This document shows positions 24,801-37,710 of a DNA stretch of 64,000 nt, piece by piece. Within the stretch, counting starts at the first letter, position 1, and each line of letters starts with the position of its first letter. The notes under the pieces were generated by a model. That model was given only the letters and a program-made list of their open reading frames with translations. It was not told the DNA's origin and ran no database searches. The position numbers were made by a program, and so were the translations under genes. The stretch is from the NCBI RefSeq assembly GCF_009389715.1, contig NC_052409.1:3189275-3253274 (forward strand). Reading direction: 5' to 3'. The stretch comes from Phoenix dactylifera (Eukaryota > Streptophyta > Magnoliopsida > Arecales > Arecaceae).

Positions 24801-26580
24801 CGATGATGGGCTGGTACTGTAGGACTGTTGAGGTAATTGAAAAGGTTGCTGGAAGTTTAGAAATTGTTGCTTTAGATAATGGCTACCTCTGATATCTGGC
24901 AAAGCTGCTGCAGCCATCGCTTGATACTGATCATGATCATTTCCCAGCAGTGTAGATTCCATTCTCTGTTGAACCCATGGGCCCATACCAGGTGACTGAA
25001 AATTTATCGACTGAAGGCCTCGGTCTCCAGAACCTCCTCTCAACCACATCAAAGCATTGCCCTCATCTTATTTGTAATAAGAAAGAGAAGAGCAATATAA
25101 GAACAATGTTGATTGGGTATTTTTTATTAAAAAGAATTAAAAGTTCTTCATGCTAAATTAGATGCATCACTTTCTAATGTGAACAGAGTGGATGTTAAAA
25201 TTGTACAAGGACGGACTCAAAGGGAACAATCATGACAGCTTTCACTATCAGTTTACTCTAACACGTACAGAAAATTGCCAGCAATAAGAGACAACATATA
25301 ACCCAGGACCTCACCCAAAAAGGCTAAACAGATAGTATTTTTTGGATTTCTTAGTCCTATATAAGTACTTAATATCTTCTCAGCAAATAACCGATGTGAG
25401 ACTAAATACATGCCCGCATGGGTCCTCACATACTCTCCTCCGTTTAAGACTTGACATCCTCTTCGGACTAAATATGCAAATCCATTCAAATCTAAAAATA
25501 AGTACCACAATCGGCCTGTGGCCAGCCTCAATAAGCCCGTGTTGCAGTGTCCCCTAGTCCACAAAGGACAAAAGCCGGGTCTTTCTTATACTATTTGCAA
25601 CAACCCAGAACCTCACTTAAAAAGTTTGGCTAGATACTATTGTTGGGTTCCTTAGTCCTGTATAAGTACCTAAGATCTTCCCAACAAAAACCGATGTGGG
25701 ACTAAACACACACCTACATAGGTCCTCACATAACAAAAGTGTGACTCAGATTGCTAGCTTTCTACTGTTCCATGAAAATACCAATTTTACCATTTGACAT
25801 TTCATTTGTCATCAATATCTTGGTAGAATTCTCTCCTAAACTGACATTCCATTTGCCAACCACTCTGCAAAGCCCTTACCATGTGAAATTCTCTTAATCC
25901 CTCAACAATCTATTTAAGCATTATTCAACATGACTTTGAAGGAGTCTGTGTTTGCACATTTTTGCCATCGTATTGTTACTATTATACATTGAGGGTAGAA
26001 ACTATTTTCCTTGTTTTTGGTACTGTGGTAACTCCTGCCACCATGGTGATTGCATCCGGTATCATATCATCTAAATATATGAGCCTATATTCCCATTAGG
26101 GGTCCTACACATAACATGCTATTTTTCCATATGTCCAATGTAAAATAATTAGTTGAAACTCATTCTTGATATATCGTAATTTACAATATAAATAATCTCA
26201 CTAGTTAAAGTACTAAGTTATTGTTAATTAGATACCAAGTCGCAAAAGAAACTACCTAATAAATGCAAATTGAAGGACGAATCTATTGAATGAACAATAC
26301 AAAGCATCAAAACCGAGATCATCTTACCATGAAAAGAGGGTACTCCAGGATACCAAGGACGTTTAAGCCTGAGTGGAAACAAAGATGGATACATGGGAAA
26401 GGTTGTTAAAGGCTCAATTTCCCATAATGAAACTCTAGGTGGTCTCTCACCTGCCGTTGATTCATCCCAACCAATCTGTGTTATTACAATGATATATAAA
26501 TTCAGTAATTAAGAAATTGTCGAATATCCAGGATTGGATTAAGATAAGCAAAAACCACAAAAATACAAGTGCTGAAACAA

Positions 26581-26649
<69 letters not shown>

Positions 26650-29600
26650 TCGGACTACATACTTTCTAGGAGTTAACAATTTATAATCAATCATACACCA
26701 TCCAAATTGAAGACCCAAACCATTGAACACACTACAAAAAAGCCTATAAACCAGAATTCATATATTTTGGTGGTTTCTAACCTATGGAACAAGTTGTTCA
26801 AAAATAAACGAACTATCAATTGCACTAGTGTGGTAAAATATATGAGAGGGCACACAAATTAATATCCACTTTATCGACCATGATCTATAGATCTTAAAAC
26901 ATGAACGGATATCGACTCAATAGGTTTTGATGATTCGATCATAGTAAAATATAGTTCATCATGACATCAAAATTGTCCAATTTGACACCTAATTGATGAT
27001 TAGGTTGGAGACTACCAGAACACATGAATTTTGGTTTCTAAGCATTTTTTTTGTAGCGTAGATCATGTTCAGCAGTTTGGATTTTAAATTTGGATAGTCC
27101 ATCATTAACTTTGAACCGCTAACTCCTTTTTCAAGGAGTTAAAATAAAATGTGTAGTCCAACTCATATACATACATGCATATATCTATATAATTGAAGAT
27201 TTTGAACATAAATGAGAAGTAAAGGAGTTAACTGAATTTGCATAATACTGAGCAGTAAAGACATTAAAAGGAATATTTTGAAGTTATAGCAGAATTATTC
27301 TTTTCATGCAATGTAAAACATAAAATAATATAAATACATTGAGTAACATCAATGGAAGTGATGGAGCTATTAGTTTAATTTCTAAACATGCACCAAAGTA
27401 ACTATTAATAAGATCTTGAAGTAGCAGGAGCCACTTCCTTATCCATGATATTTCATGTACATACCTAGCAAAGCTTAGATAACATTAGAGGTAACTATAA
27501 ATAGGAAAGCTAGGTGAATGAGGATCTATAAAGCTGACCCCAAATAGTTGGGACATGGCTTAATAGTTATGGTTATGTTTAGACCTACTCAGCTCTAATA
27601 GCTATGTGAAAGAAGGACATGACTTGATAATTATGACTTACTGCATATTTGTTTTCTACAATTTATGTCTTTGAACAGTTGCTCAATGAAACATGTACAA
27701 GCGCATTATATTGTTTTACCACTCCAATCATGATGAATACTAAATGCAACATAAGGAATAAAAAAGGAACTGAATCAATCAAAATGATGTCTGATGAGTG
27801 GTATATTTTAGCAAATAAAAAAATGCATTATTACTATAATAGGCATGATAACTAACACTAACAACAGAGAATACAAAGTAAGATACTATCTCACCATCAC
27901 AGGCGCACACACACAGAGTAACTGGAAACAAGAATTCTTTTCACAGTTAATATATAGCCCCCACCATCAGATATAGCACTTTGTTCAAATCAATTACTAG
28001 ATTCTTCATCATAACTTACATATTGTAATTATCTCAAGGGCATATTTTAATAAATGTGATGGACCCAGAGCAATGGAGCTCCGATACAACTCTTTACCTT
28101 AACTGATCTCCAATGAGAATTTGGCCAACGTAAAGGGCCCAAATCACTTATTTCTGTTATCGTTCCCATGTACCTAGATTCAACATTGCATTCACATTAG
28201 AACTTCTTTGAAAATGAGCAAATTGAAAAAAAAGAGGAAGCTAAACCCATGACAAATAGGTTTAATGAGAGATGAAATGAATATAAAAAAGATGACTGCA
28301 TAGCGATCAATATGTCTCGTATGTTGCAGATGTGTACTACACTTTAGAAGTATTTCTAAAAGCAAAGAACACATCAAAAAAAATTATGCCAAAACACTGC
28401 TACCTTACCTACGGACGCTCGACTCCTCAGTCTCAAACAGCATACGAAAACGCATCCCAACTGACACACGAGTGTGAAACACAGCCTTAACATATTTTGA
28501 AAGTGGTATCACAAACTCAGATGGACTTGCCCTACAAAAATTCCACAAATGTAACACTATTCACTAGGACAGAAGTATGACCAGGAAAAGAATATTCAGA
28601 GTATTTGCACTACCTTGGGTTATAAAAAATGGTGAACCGACTATTTGTAGCAGCAGCATGAGCTGCAGCAGCAAGAAGTCCTATGTGCATGCTATCACTT
28701 GATAGAACAGACGAAGGCATTACAGTTTGTGGTCGACTAGCTCGTCTGATACCCAACAAAAGCTGATTCTTTTCATTCCTAATGCATAAGATACATGGAA
28801 GATTAACTCTCAAGTACCCCACTCCAAGTATAACAAGAAGATTACAAGATTAAAGCAAACCATATAAAAAGAACTGAGTCTCCAGCAACAAGTCTCTTGG
28901 CACTAACAAACACGCTCCACCCTGTAGTAAGAAGATGCCTTTTGGGTTGGCCTGCAACGAGAAAAATGTAGCAATGCACCAGTCCACAGAATAACTTGTT
29001 TAAAGAAGATTTTGTTATTATGTTATTTTGTAGCGTGATAATTTTCAAGGTAGTGAATGGATAAATGCTGATTACCCAAATGATCAATTGGTGATTTCAT
29101 GACCCAAAACAGAAAAACATATTCCTTCCCTCATCTTCATTATGATACAAAATCAACACAGGGGAATAATAGACAAAGAAGTGTCACACTCCAACATCAT
29201 ACTAGCAACAAGGTGGTACAAGATATTGGTTACAGTTTAAGTGAGTTAATATAAGCTGCTGGTATGTTTTAAATCAAAGCTATGATGATGTGCATCCAGC
29301 AGACCAGCAGCATCCTTTAGGATATGACAGACAACGTGTTAACAAAAGCTGATAATTTGCTGGTGATATATCCATAAAACATTCATATGATATTCAGTAG
29401 TACACAAAAGTGCTAATTGTTCACCACCCACAAGCTGAAGCAAAGAAAGTTATTGATTGATTGATTAAATGTTTATCCACAATTATTATCTTTGAGGATG
29501 GAATTCCCAACATAAGTAAATCAGAATAAGACAAGCAGCTATTAAATGGTCCAAGGATTCAAACTTTGGCAAAAATCTATCCAGACTGACAAATTATTAA

Positions 29601-32600
29601 TTGGAAGAATATGATAAAATGAGGAGTAAAGAAAAGAAGCAATGCCTGTGTGACATCTTATTTCATGTAATCTACGACCTCACATGTTCTCTACATGCAT
29701 TTGAACTCTCCTAATTAAAGACAGCATATATATCTACATACATACACTCCTGAAGCATATTTGAAAACCACTGAAAACATCATTTATGAACACAAACCAT
29801 GTCTCTAAAAGGTTTCAGAAATGCAACTGTAACTTGAACCTGATGTATCTCAATTACTATTTGCTTAGTTCGACACAGAATCTTCAAGGAAAAAACATTC
29901 CAATATATAATATAATCATGATGACAGTCACTGTAATCATATGGGTAATTCTCACTAAAACTTGATGACGAGGTTAAAAAAAAAATCTATCGGAAATTGA
30001 TGATCATGCTCTCCTACCCATCTATTGGTAAATTTTCAACATGTGCCTATGATTGTCCATGTAGATATTGAATAATTTTCCTCTAGCTTGCTGTACTTCA
30101 ATGATCTCTTTGGCATTTTTCTCTTTCAAAAAAAATCTAGGTCCTGATAATACCTAGACACAAGCACCAATAGATCACTTGCATCTTCTAGTACAAAATA
30201 TAGGTGCATGATCAGACCAACCTTCAAATCTCATTCCCTTTTGCTCTTCTGCCGATTAAGTAGACTTGAACCACTGTAATTGATGTATGCTTTACATCAG
30301 CATCCTCCTTCTAAGGAACTTCAGAAGCTTTAAACAAAATAACCAACTTTCCAAGGCAAGTGATTATTAACAAGCTCATGTGGTCCACAAGAGAACATCT
30401 TTGATTTCATCTTTGGAAAACAATAAGGGCACATGACTTCTCCCTTCTGAACTGTGGAATAAACATTTAGAGCCCTTTGGTTTACAGATGGTAAAACTTG
30501 GGATGTCTACTCTAATTCTCAAGCAGTATTAGTTATCCATGTTCAGATTCCCTGAGACAGAGGAGGTCTGAATCGAAAAAGTGGGGAGAAATAAATCTTC
30601 CCCACTCTCGAGAATATACAATTTCGTCCCTCTTGCAGAACACTTTAATTTGGGGATTCATAAGTGATGTTTACTAGCATAGGAGATATCTCACCTTCAT
30701 ACTGAACACTGTCTTACCTAAGATTTCTCACAATTTACCAAATGAGTTTGGTAAATCTTTAGTTGTTGATACTGATGGAGACAGAATACGTCTGAATTGA
30801 AAAATGGGGAGGAATAAATCTTCCCCGCTCTCAAGAATATACAATTCCATCCCTCTTGCAAAACACTTTAATTTGAGGACTCATAAGTGATGTTTGCTAC
30901 CATAGGAGCTATCTCACTGTCATACCGAACAGTCTTACCTAAAATTTCTCACAATTAATCCAAATGGGTTTGGTAGATCTTTAGTTGTTGATATTGATGG
31001 ATGAGATCAACTAGATGGTCCTGTATAACCATTTTTAGCTTCATCTATGTTATAATGGATTTAAATTCTTGGACAAGTATTTCGAGATACACTATATATT
31101 GGAGCATTCTTTTGTGATCCATGAACAACGCTCTAGCTTCACATTCACTGTAATTTAAAATTCCATTTCACCATGAAAGTACTAATTCTGTGGGACATGT
31201 GAAGATCATGCAGTGAAGGTAATGAAGGAAAAATGAAGATATATGTGTTGAAATAAAAGAGGGAAGAAGGATATAGAGGGGGTAAACAATCAATTTATCA
31301 AAATCTCAAACATCCACTAATAGCCCTCCTATTAGGACCAATTGTATATGAAGATTTTCAATAAAATAAAATCTTTAAGACACTTCTATGAAACCCATAT
31401 AACTACTTAGTTGGAACTCCATTACAGCAGAAACCTACAAATTAATATACCTAACAAGAATATAAGTGATAGTCAGAAGAAGTCCACCCCTTAATTCTCC
31501 TGAAAAATTGAACCACTTATATACCACAAATCACAAGAATTTGATGAGGGCCTTGAAGTAGCAGTCGAGTCTCCTTGAGCTTTTCCAACAAGTATAAGAT
31601 CATATAAATTCAACACTCGAGTATCAATAAATGTTTCATTGAAATTTATCTCTTCATGCTACACCGCAGCTGATTCTGACATTTCGATCTCATAGACCTC
31701 TGGTATCTCACATCAAGATCAAATTGTACATGCCCTACAAAAAGATTCTCAAGTACAGACTGCTAAGTAGATACCCTTTAACTTACCTCGGAAAATATGC
31801 CTGAACTTCCACTCAACATCATGGAGATCCCGAGCAAGTAGCTCCTGAGCGGGTGGCTGCTGTGAGAAATCCTACAGACAGACAAACAGCATTATCCCAT
31901 TAGTTCTATTTATTGCTGTTGCCAATATAACGAGATCAGACAAGCATACAGTATCGGCATAGTTATCGCACCAGAGGAGGAAAAACTTTCTCAGCTGCAC
32001 GTCGAGGAACAGAAAACCCTCCATGAGTACTGGTATCGCTCGCAGTCAAAGTCTTGCAGAAGTAATTCGTTGGCTGCTTGCTCATAATACCCAACTCAGC
32101 AGGAAGGTAAGCATCATTCAGTTCTTGCTGCAAAAGTAACAATATTCGTCAAGAAATGAAACCTAAAATAGAAAATTATCCAACTCGGAAATCAGGTTTA
32201 CCGGGTTTAAAGGCTGCAAGGTCATCTGAGCGTAGACCTCATCGGTTTCAACATCTGCCTGAAATTTCACGACCAATCAGTACTCTCTAACCTACATTCT
32301 CTGACATTTCCTAGACAGCAAAAAGATAACCTCAAGCACTCACATGCATTGTAACATCGTGTAGTTGGCAAATCAGCTGTGGAGGCAAGTTTGGATAATT
32401 GGGGATTTGGCCCTCGACCTCCTTGTTTGTCGATGCAGCAACCTTAGTTCCAAAACCAAGATTCCGTAAAAACCATCAAACAAATTCCTTCTAATTTTAG
32501 AAAAATCATTTCTTTGAGTTCAAATAAATTTCACCTGCTCGCTGTGACCCTGTGGGAAGTAGACAACTCGAGTGCCGACCGTCGGTAAGCAAACAAGCGG

Positions 32601-32766
32601 GCCGGCGCAGGCATGCCAGAGCTCCGAATTCAAACATCTCTTCTCTCCTCCTACCACAACGCACAAACCAAATAATCGATTTCCTAGGAATAAGAAACAG
32701 GAGCAGCAGCATAAAAAAGATACCTTCTTGCGCCTGCTGCACCAACCCGGCGGTGGAAAGCTTCAT
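20865..32766 (-). CDS. Auxin response factor, ARF6/ARF8 class
   Basis: A nuclear transcription factor that binds TGTCTC-type auxin elements and activates auxin genes; this clade works in flower and root development and is repressed by Aux/IAA proteins. Fourteen exons join in phase to 2415 bases (804 residues): 32766-32724, 32650-32535, 32442-32344, 32258-32202, 32127-31972, 31871-31787, 28951-28861, 28778-28614, 28531-28409, 28173-28098, 26475-26328, 25066-24090, 24010-23820 and 20952-20865. The order is MKLSTAGL start, dimerisation segment, B3 DNA-binding domain from about residue 128 ([20 protein letters not shown]) to 230, ARF ancillary domain to about 350, a Gln-rich activating middle region in exon 12 (about 390-710), then a C-terminal PB1 domain (about 713-800) with its conserved lysine ([16 protein letters not shown]) and acidic face ([11 protein letters not shown]). 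Length and exon number fit the ARF6/8 subfamily, and a miR167 site lies in exon 13. The choice between ARF6 and ARF8 is left open, though neighbours favour ARF6. Confidence 0.95.
21217..21518. repeat. Exact 2 x 151-base tandem duplication
   Basis: The unit 21217-21367, beginning GAAAACCTAATAACC and ending TTCGCTTA, is repeated without any difference I can see at 21368-21518. An exact copy means either a very recent duplication or an assembly artefact. Confidence 0.9.
21788..21823. repeat. Poly(A) tract, 36 bases
   Basis: An uninterrupted run of A. No retroelement body could be recognised immediately to its left, so it may be a simple homopolymer. Its length is probably unstable or uncertain. 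Confidence 0.9.
23018..23458. repeat. Near-exact 2 x 220-base tandem duplication
   Basis: The unit starting CACATTTTCCTGAATTATAA at 23018 recurs from 23239, with a third partial start at 23459. The copies differ by one T in a T-run and by one substitution that I could see. Period is 221 then 220 bases. Confidence 0.88.
23871..23891 (-). promoter_or_regulatory. miR167 target site in the ARF coding sequence
   Basis: Read on the minus strand the 21 bases start GAGATCAGGCTGGCAG and end CTTGT. They pair with miR167 with mismatches at the two ends and one internal mismatch, the known pattern for ARF6/ARF8 mRNAs. The site falls in exon 13 and encodes RSGWQLV of the PB1 domain (about residues 753-759). 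miR167 cleavage of ARF6/8 transcripts is established in plants; its action here is inferred from site identity. Confidence 0.93.
25297..25732 (-). mobile_element. TRIM element, non-coding LTR fossil, in ARF intron 11
   Basis: On the minus strand two direct repeats of about 130 bases begin TGTGAGGACC at 25730 and again at 25430 and run through ACATCGGTT and CTTATA(C/T)AGGACTAAG to CTGGGTT. They enclose about 170 bases that end in the purine tract AAACGGAGGAGAG. There is no coding capacity. The layout (short LTRs, tiny interior, polypurine tract before the second LTR) is that of a TRIM. The LTRs have diverged noticeably, so the insertion is old. Its LTR start and its CACATCGG core resemble those of the TRIM at 2615. 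Confidence 0.65.
26581..26646. repeat. Compound microsatellite (AT)n(AG)n
   Basis: About 11 AT units run straight into about 22 AG units within ARF intron 10. Length polymorphism between individuals is likely. Confidence 0.95.
27517..27575 (+). mobile_element. RTE-type LINE 3' end fragment, in ARF intron 10
   Basis: The stretch GCTGACCCCAAATAGTTGGG followed by ACATGGCTTAATAGTTATGG matches the widespread plant RTE/LINE 3' terminus (..GACCCCAAATAGTTGGGA..AAGGCTT.., usually followed by TTG repeats). Only this tail is recognisable. Confidence 0.55.
28952..31786 (-). other. ARF intron 6, with a MITE-like duplicated block
   Basis: This 2.8 kb intron separates two exons of the B3 domain. Apart from the block at 30470-31001 (listed separately) I see no gene or recognisable repeat. 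Confidence 0.6.
30470..31001. mobile_element. MITE-like element with an internal 224-base tandem duplication
   Basis: The left end GAGCCCTTTGGTTTACAG mirrors CAATTTACCAAATGAGTTTG at 30731-30750 (reverse complement CAAACTCATTTGGTAAATTG), suggesting a Tourist-like inverted repeat. A unit of 224 bases starting GAGACAGA is present at 30554 and again at 30778. The second copy ends with its own CCAAATGGGTTTGG. The two copies are clearly diverged. Confidence 0.5.
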
Positions 32767-33240
32767 CTCTAAACCCTAGCCTCTAAAACAGCTCGCAAGA
32801 AGAACACAAGCTCACTTCTTGGAACCCACCCCACTTCCGCAACTTCATCTCCCGTACCAATTCAAAGAAAGCTCCAATCTTTACTCTTGGAACCCACCCC
32901 ACTTCTTGAGGCACTTCCCCTTCTCAAAACACCGGCATTCTAGAGAAAATCCAAGAAACAGAACTCATCAGCTGCCAGACTTCAGCTGGAACCAAACTAG
33001 GGTTTTGGAGCGCAATCGAAACCCAAAACACTAAAACCGAACTCAAGCTGGTAAACCGGGGGGGAATTCTTCCAAGAAATAGACGCTATCCGAGCTCGGA
33101 GAAGCTCTCAGCATCGGAGATCGCCATGGGAGGTCGCTTCCGAGCTCTCTCCGTACGTTATGTGAATGATTGCGGAGAGAGAGAATGGGAGAGTGATCTC
33201 TCCGGCAAATTAGTTTTTAACCTTTTTTTTCTCTCTCCTC
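32767..33240 (-). promoter_or_regulatory. ARF 5' leader with upstream open reading frames
   Basis: Upstream of the ARF start two minus-strand upstream ORFs lie in the likely leader: 33127-33086 (13 codons plus stop) and 33114-32968 (48 codons plus stop), the second overlapping the first in another frame. Both end before the ARF ATG. A 20-base segment, CTTGGAACCCACCCCACTTC on the plus strand, occurs twice (near 32817 and 32885). Telo-box-like CTAAACCCTAG lies at 32769-32779. Upstream ORFs are known to control translation of several Arabidopsis ARFs; here the transcription start is not known, so their inclusion in the mRNA is inferred. Confidence 0.5.
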
Positions 33241-33299
33241 AAGATCTTCTTTTAAAGCAATTTCTGGGACGGTCGGCGCCGGTTCAGAGGTTTTCTAGC

Positions 33300-36200
33300 A
33301 AACAGACTGTGAGGCCAATATGGCCTCTTTGATAGCTTTAAGTACAATACGGTCGACCACTTGCAACATCAATTACCGCCCCTTTTGCAGAGGAATTGGC
33401 GTTGGCGAGTTCTAAAGTTCAGTAAATGACCCAAGTGTTCGGTCCAAACTCTTGGATTAAGATTTCAAGAACCGAAGGAGGTAGGTGGATGGGTATACGT
33501 TTCCTACATTTGGATGTCAATGATAATCAGGGATCGCAGTGAGGTGAAAAGGTGGCCATGCATTGCTATAGCTAGCTACCTTTCAAAGAAAGCAAATAAA
33601 TTAATTGATAGGTCACGACTAACTAGTATTTTAGAGATAATCTTGGAGGCTTTCTACGATTCATGTGTCATCCGGAGAAGCTATGCTTTTCAAACTCAAA
33701 CTTCCATTATGGTCTATCTCGCATGGCAAAAGAATCAACCTAAGAGATAGTAAAAACTAGACATGTTAAATAGAAAAGATAAGCTAATCTCCCTTCTCGT
33801 AGCAATACTACGATGTCTAATACCTTGAACTCCAGGTTTACGATCCTTCGCTCCGCATGAGGAAGTAGTTCGAGTGATGGATCGATTTTTGTTGCCATTG
33901 CACATAGGTTTATGTTAGCAATCCTCCCAAACTAAATTGGAGCTAATCAAATTGCGATCGAAAAGCATGAGGGGCATGTTTCCTATTGTGGTTCATTGTA
34001 CGCGCGCACAACCATCTAATTTTGTTTAAACACTATAACGTAGGAGAAGGGTTCCAAGCCATGTGAACTGTTCAAAATGCTCTACGATTGCTACCTTTCA
34101 GGCAAAGCAAATCAATATCTTCCTCTTGCATTATTTCTGAGATAATGTTCAAGGCTTTCATTAGTTCATGAGTCACATCGAATAGGGTATGCACTTTAAA
34201 TTTCCTTAGTGACATGGTCTATTCACATGGCAAAGGAACTCATGTTAGCTAAACCCAGTGCTTCTAACATGAAATAGCCAAGATACTCCCTCCCAAGGGC
34301 AATGATGCGATCACCGATGCCCTAATCTCCCAGCATACGATGCTTCATTCCACCAATGGAAGGTGGTGAGATCGATCGGTTGCGGTACTGGTCCCAATTG
34401 CATATTTGCCTTTTAGTATGCACTAATGCTCCTACAGCAAATCCATGAACCAATGTAAAATTGTTAAGATTCCGACATATCAACACAGTAAGTACCACTA
34501 CGATATACATAGATGAATCAAAAACCTTTTTGCTATATCTACTTTAAAAAGTCTCCTATAGACATCACCATTCCTGCTGATCATGGGTGTTCAATTCTCT
34601 CTTTCTGAACCACACTTTGGATCAGGATCGCTTGTGTATACTACTATGCACATATTTAGGTTTAGCTTACGCAGGGTACTTGCAGCTGTCCTCTACCAAA
34701 ATTTTTGACGCAGGATTATTCCCTTTGGCTATTGAAGGTTTGGCCTTCGGGATTTTTCAGGCAAAAGAATCATGAACATCTCTGGCGCAGTCTCTGCAAC
34801 AATGCAATCATCTTAAACTAGTCTTAAGGATGAGAAAACTGCACCTTTCTTCCTTTTCTTTCCTCCTTTTCTTCACACATTTGCCCATCCTCCTGATAGT
34901 AAATAGAATATGATTTCACTTGCCATGGTTTCGGAGCTTTTGCCCATGACTGCAGTTTAGGAACCCATCTTTTGGTGACATGCAGATAGGGAGCTAGGGG
35001 GGGGAGGGTGGGGAAGGAGTGCAGAATAGGGAGACAGGCTTTATAGTTGGACGTATTTGGAAAGACGAACTCATAATAACCAATAACCTTTTACAACTCA
35101 AAGCAGGATCCCTGCATGTACCACTACTTTTATGCAGAGGCTGTCTCCTAACACCTCTCTTTATCAGCTGCAGCGCCCAAGGACCACTGTTCGGCTTCCA
35201 TTGCATACTTATCCATGGTGACCCCCAATCCATTCCTACCCCTACTGGCTTCATGAACTCATCTCACACCCACCATATGGTTACTTCAGGACCACCATCT
35301 GCTACAAAGTTCCAACATCAATTAAGCACGCTTCGCTGCTCCATCAACTTCTGCCACATCTACTCCCCAAGTTTCCTGTGTTCCAAGAAAGATCCACCTA
35401 TGAAAGTTCACAGGCCAAGCACAAGCTGAGCTAAAAGTTCTATCATGCGTCGCATTATCTGAAAAATGCCATATTAGCAGGACTCCATGTTAATAATCTT
35501 AACAAAAAGTAATAAGTTCCAAGTGCTAACTCTGATGGTCGAGGATAAAAGGTCTGGATTGAGCTTAGTTAACAGTACTGCTCCAGTTTTCAAAATCTCC
35601 TTCACCCTCATCCACAAGTTGGCCCACTTAATGCACTAAAAGTTGATATCAACTTGAGCTGGTGTCCATCACGACGACAGCCGTGCGACCGTGACAGTCC
35701 TCCTTGGCCCACCTCGAAGAGAGCACTGAAGAAAATAGAGATGATTTAGTCGGGGCATGGGGTGGCGTTGGTGCAGTGAATTTGGAGAGCATCATGCGAG
35801 AGAGAGAGAGAGACAGAGACAGAGACATGCCATCTCGCCCTCAGGTCAAAGAAAGCAACCAGGACTCCATCATGCGGTCCCTGGGATTTTGGCTCCCATT
35901 ATCTCACTTAGCACTCCCGTATCCTGGATAAAGCCTTGCTCATGGTCCCCAAATCCAAGGTAGATGCACCCCCACCTCTCTCTCACTGAATCATTTCACC
36001 ATGATTCCCACCCGGTCCCTATGGGTTTAACTTCAAGACTGAGCCCCCACCAAAAAGTGTGGCAAGGGGAAATAGGCGAGAGGCGGGGAGACGCAAAAGC
36101 TGAGAGAGCTTGTGCGGTGTCACTGCGAAGCAATGAGACAGTGTGGGCTTCAATGAATGGCGAGGACCAGTAGAAACAAAGGGCTCTAAAGGTTCCCTGG

Positions 36201-37540
36201 CCTCTTAGGAAAGATTGGAGTACAACGAGCTCCTCTTTCTCCAGAAGATCCAAATGAGCTTCAGCAAATATCTGTACGAGAAGACAACCCAGCACCTACT
36301 CATTGAAGCAATGAAACCCCTTAGCTCCAACCGTAGAGGGTAAAAAAGGAGGGCATATCACCATGCATCGGTTTCCAAGTGAGAAAGCCATTTTAGCCTC
36401 ATTGCTAAACCTGGTAAGGCTAATCTATTATCTCGAAAGCATGGCTGTGCGTCACATCATTATTTGGAGGCCTACGATACCTTTCGAAATTTTATCTTTT
36501 GTCTCAGCAGATGCGTTCGTGAGTAGATTTAGATATGAAGTTTGCTTGCCTGGTTCTTTCTTTGGAGAAAAGAGAACCAGATAAGGATCGAGTGTGCTTG
36601 TATTAGCTCTTTGAATTTTGTTGGATGAGATACATGAGGAGAGAAAATTTTTCGCAAAAAAGTCACTTCAACTTTTGTTATTATTGCATGCTATAAATTT
36701 TTTTTACTGTTGTTCCACCTGAGGGGCAAGATGAGAATCTTCTTTAATACGTGACTAAGACTTGCACCACCAAATTGGGATCCTTCATGAAAACTCCACC
36801 ATGAGAACATGGGATCACGTGGTTATGTTATAGATGTTACAGGTTCCAAGCACGCCATAGAAGATACTCAATTTAGAGTAGAATTCACTTTATCTAGATG
36901 CAAACAACTGATGGCGATCTATCACTAAAATACAGCAAAACTCTTACGTATTTTTTTGAAGAGCATTTTAATGAAGAAAAATCAAGCTTGGATCCGAACC
37001 TACCAAATCTAGTTACATTAAAATCAACCAAATAATGTGATGAAAATTTCTCGCTCAATCCTCTCTTCTCTAAGGAAAATCCTTAGAGGATGCACTTGAG
37101 TTCACTTAGGATTCAATTTACTCTTCTTAATTTTTGCTCTATACGCACTTCTGTTATTCAAATTGATGGAAACAATCATCTCCTTCTCTATTTACAGAAA
37201 TGGATATTTAGGCATCCTTTTGTTGGATACGCCCCATCATCAAATGATTCATCAGATCAACTAGTGTTGTGACCCTTGAAATCATCATCTAATTGGATGC
37301 ACATGATGCATGTGAGAAGAGAAGGCATCCTTTCTTTTTATCCATGCATGTCTGCATGGTTTTAAGAGAGGGGAGAGAGATAAAGGGAAGAATTAAACTT
37401 TATCTATCAAGTTTGTTCGAGTATCTAATATAAGAATTTATATCTAAATATATTTTATTTAGTTGTATGTAGAATTGTTCTTAACACATTAATTTTTGGA
37501 ATTCTTTAAATAATAAACTACCAAGACCTATATTAGGGAT
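33300..37540. other. Gene-free spacer upstream of the ARF gene
   Basis: Several open frames of 60-136 codons exist here, but none resembles a protein family or has coding-like composition, and I found no matching splice structure. A short (GA)n run sits at 35801-35826. ARF promoter elements probably lie in the first kilobase but cannot be delimited. Confidence 0.45.
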
Positions 37541-37710
37541 GTCAATAGGGCAAATTCGATACGGTTGGTGAAAAAATTGAAACCGAAACCGAAATCCATG
37601 ACCTCTCTCCTAAAGCCGAAATTGAAATTGAACGGTTTTTGAAATCAAAAATTATAGCCCCAGCAAAAGTTAAAACCGCAAATTGAAATTGAAACTGAAA
37701 AACTGAAAAT
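37541..37710. repeat. Motif-echo block built on AAACCGAAATTGAAA
   Basis: The block contains GAAACCGAAACCGAAATCC, AAATTGAAATTGAAC and AAATTGAAATTGAAACTGAA. It is a degenerate array of a 6-base theme, of the same general kind as the blocks at 3310, 4078, 39905 and 61765 but with a different word. It is flanked by AGGGATGTCAATAGGGC, a phrase that often borders such blocks in plants. Confidence 0.5.

Noticed and set aside
26581-26646. Minus-strand 63-codon frame with a Ser-Leu repeat
   Set aside because: It is the translation of the (AT)n(AG)n microsatellite.
34994-35429. Overlapping frames of 86 (-) and 136 (+) codons
   Set aside because: The two frames oppose each other over the same bases and neither shows recognisable motifs or coding-like conservation.
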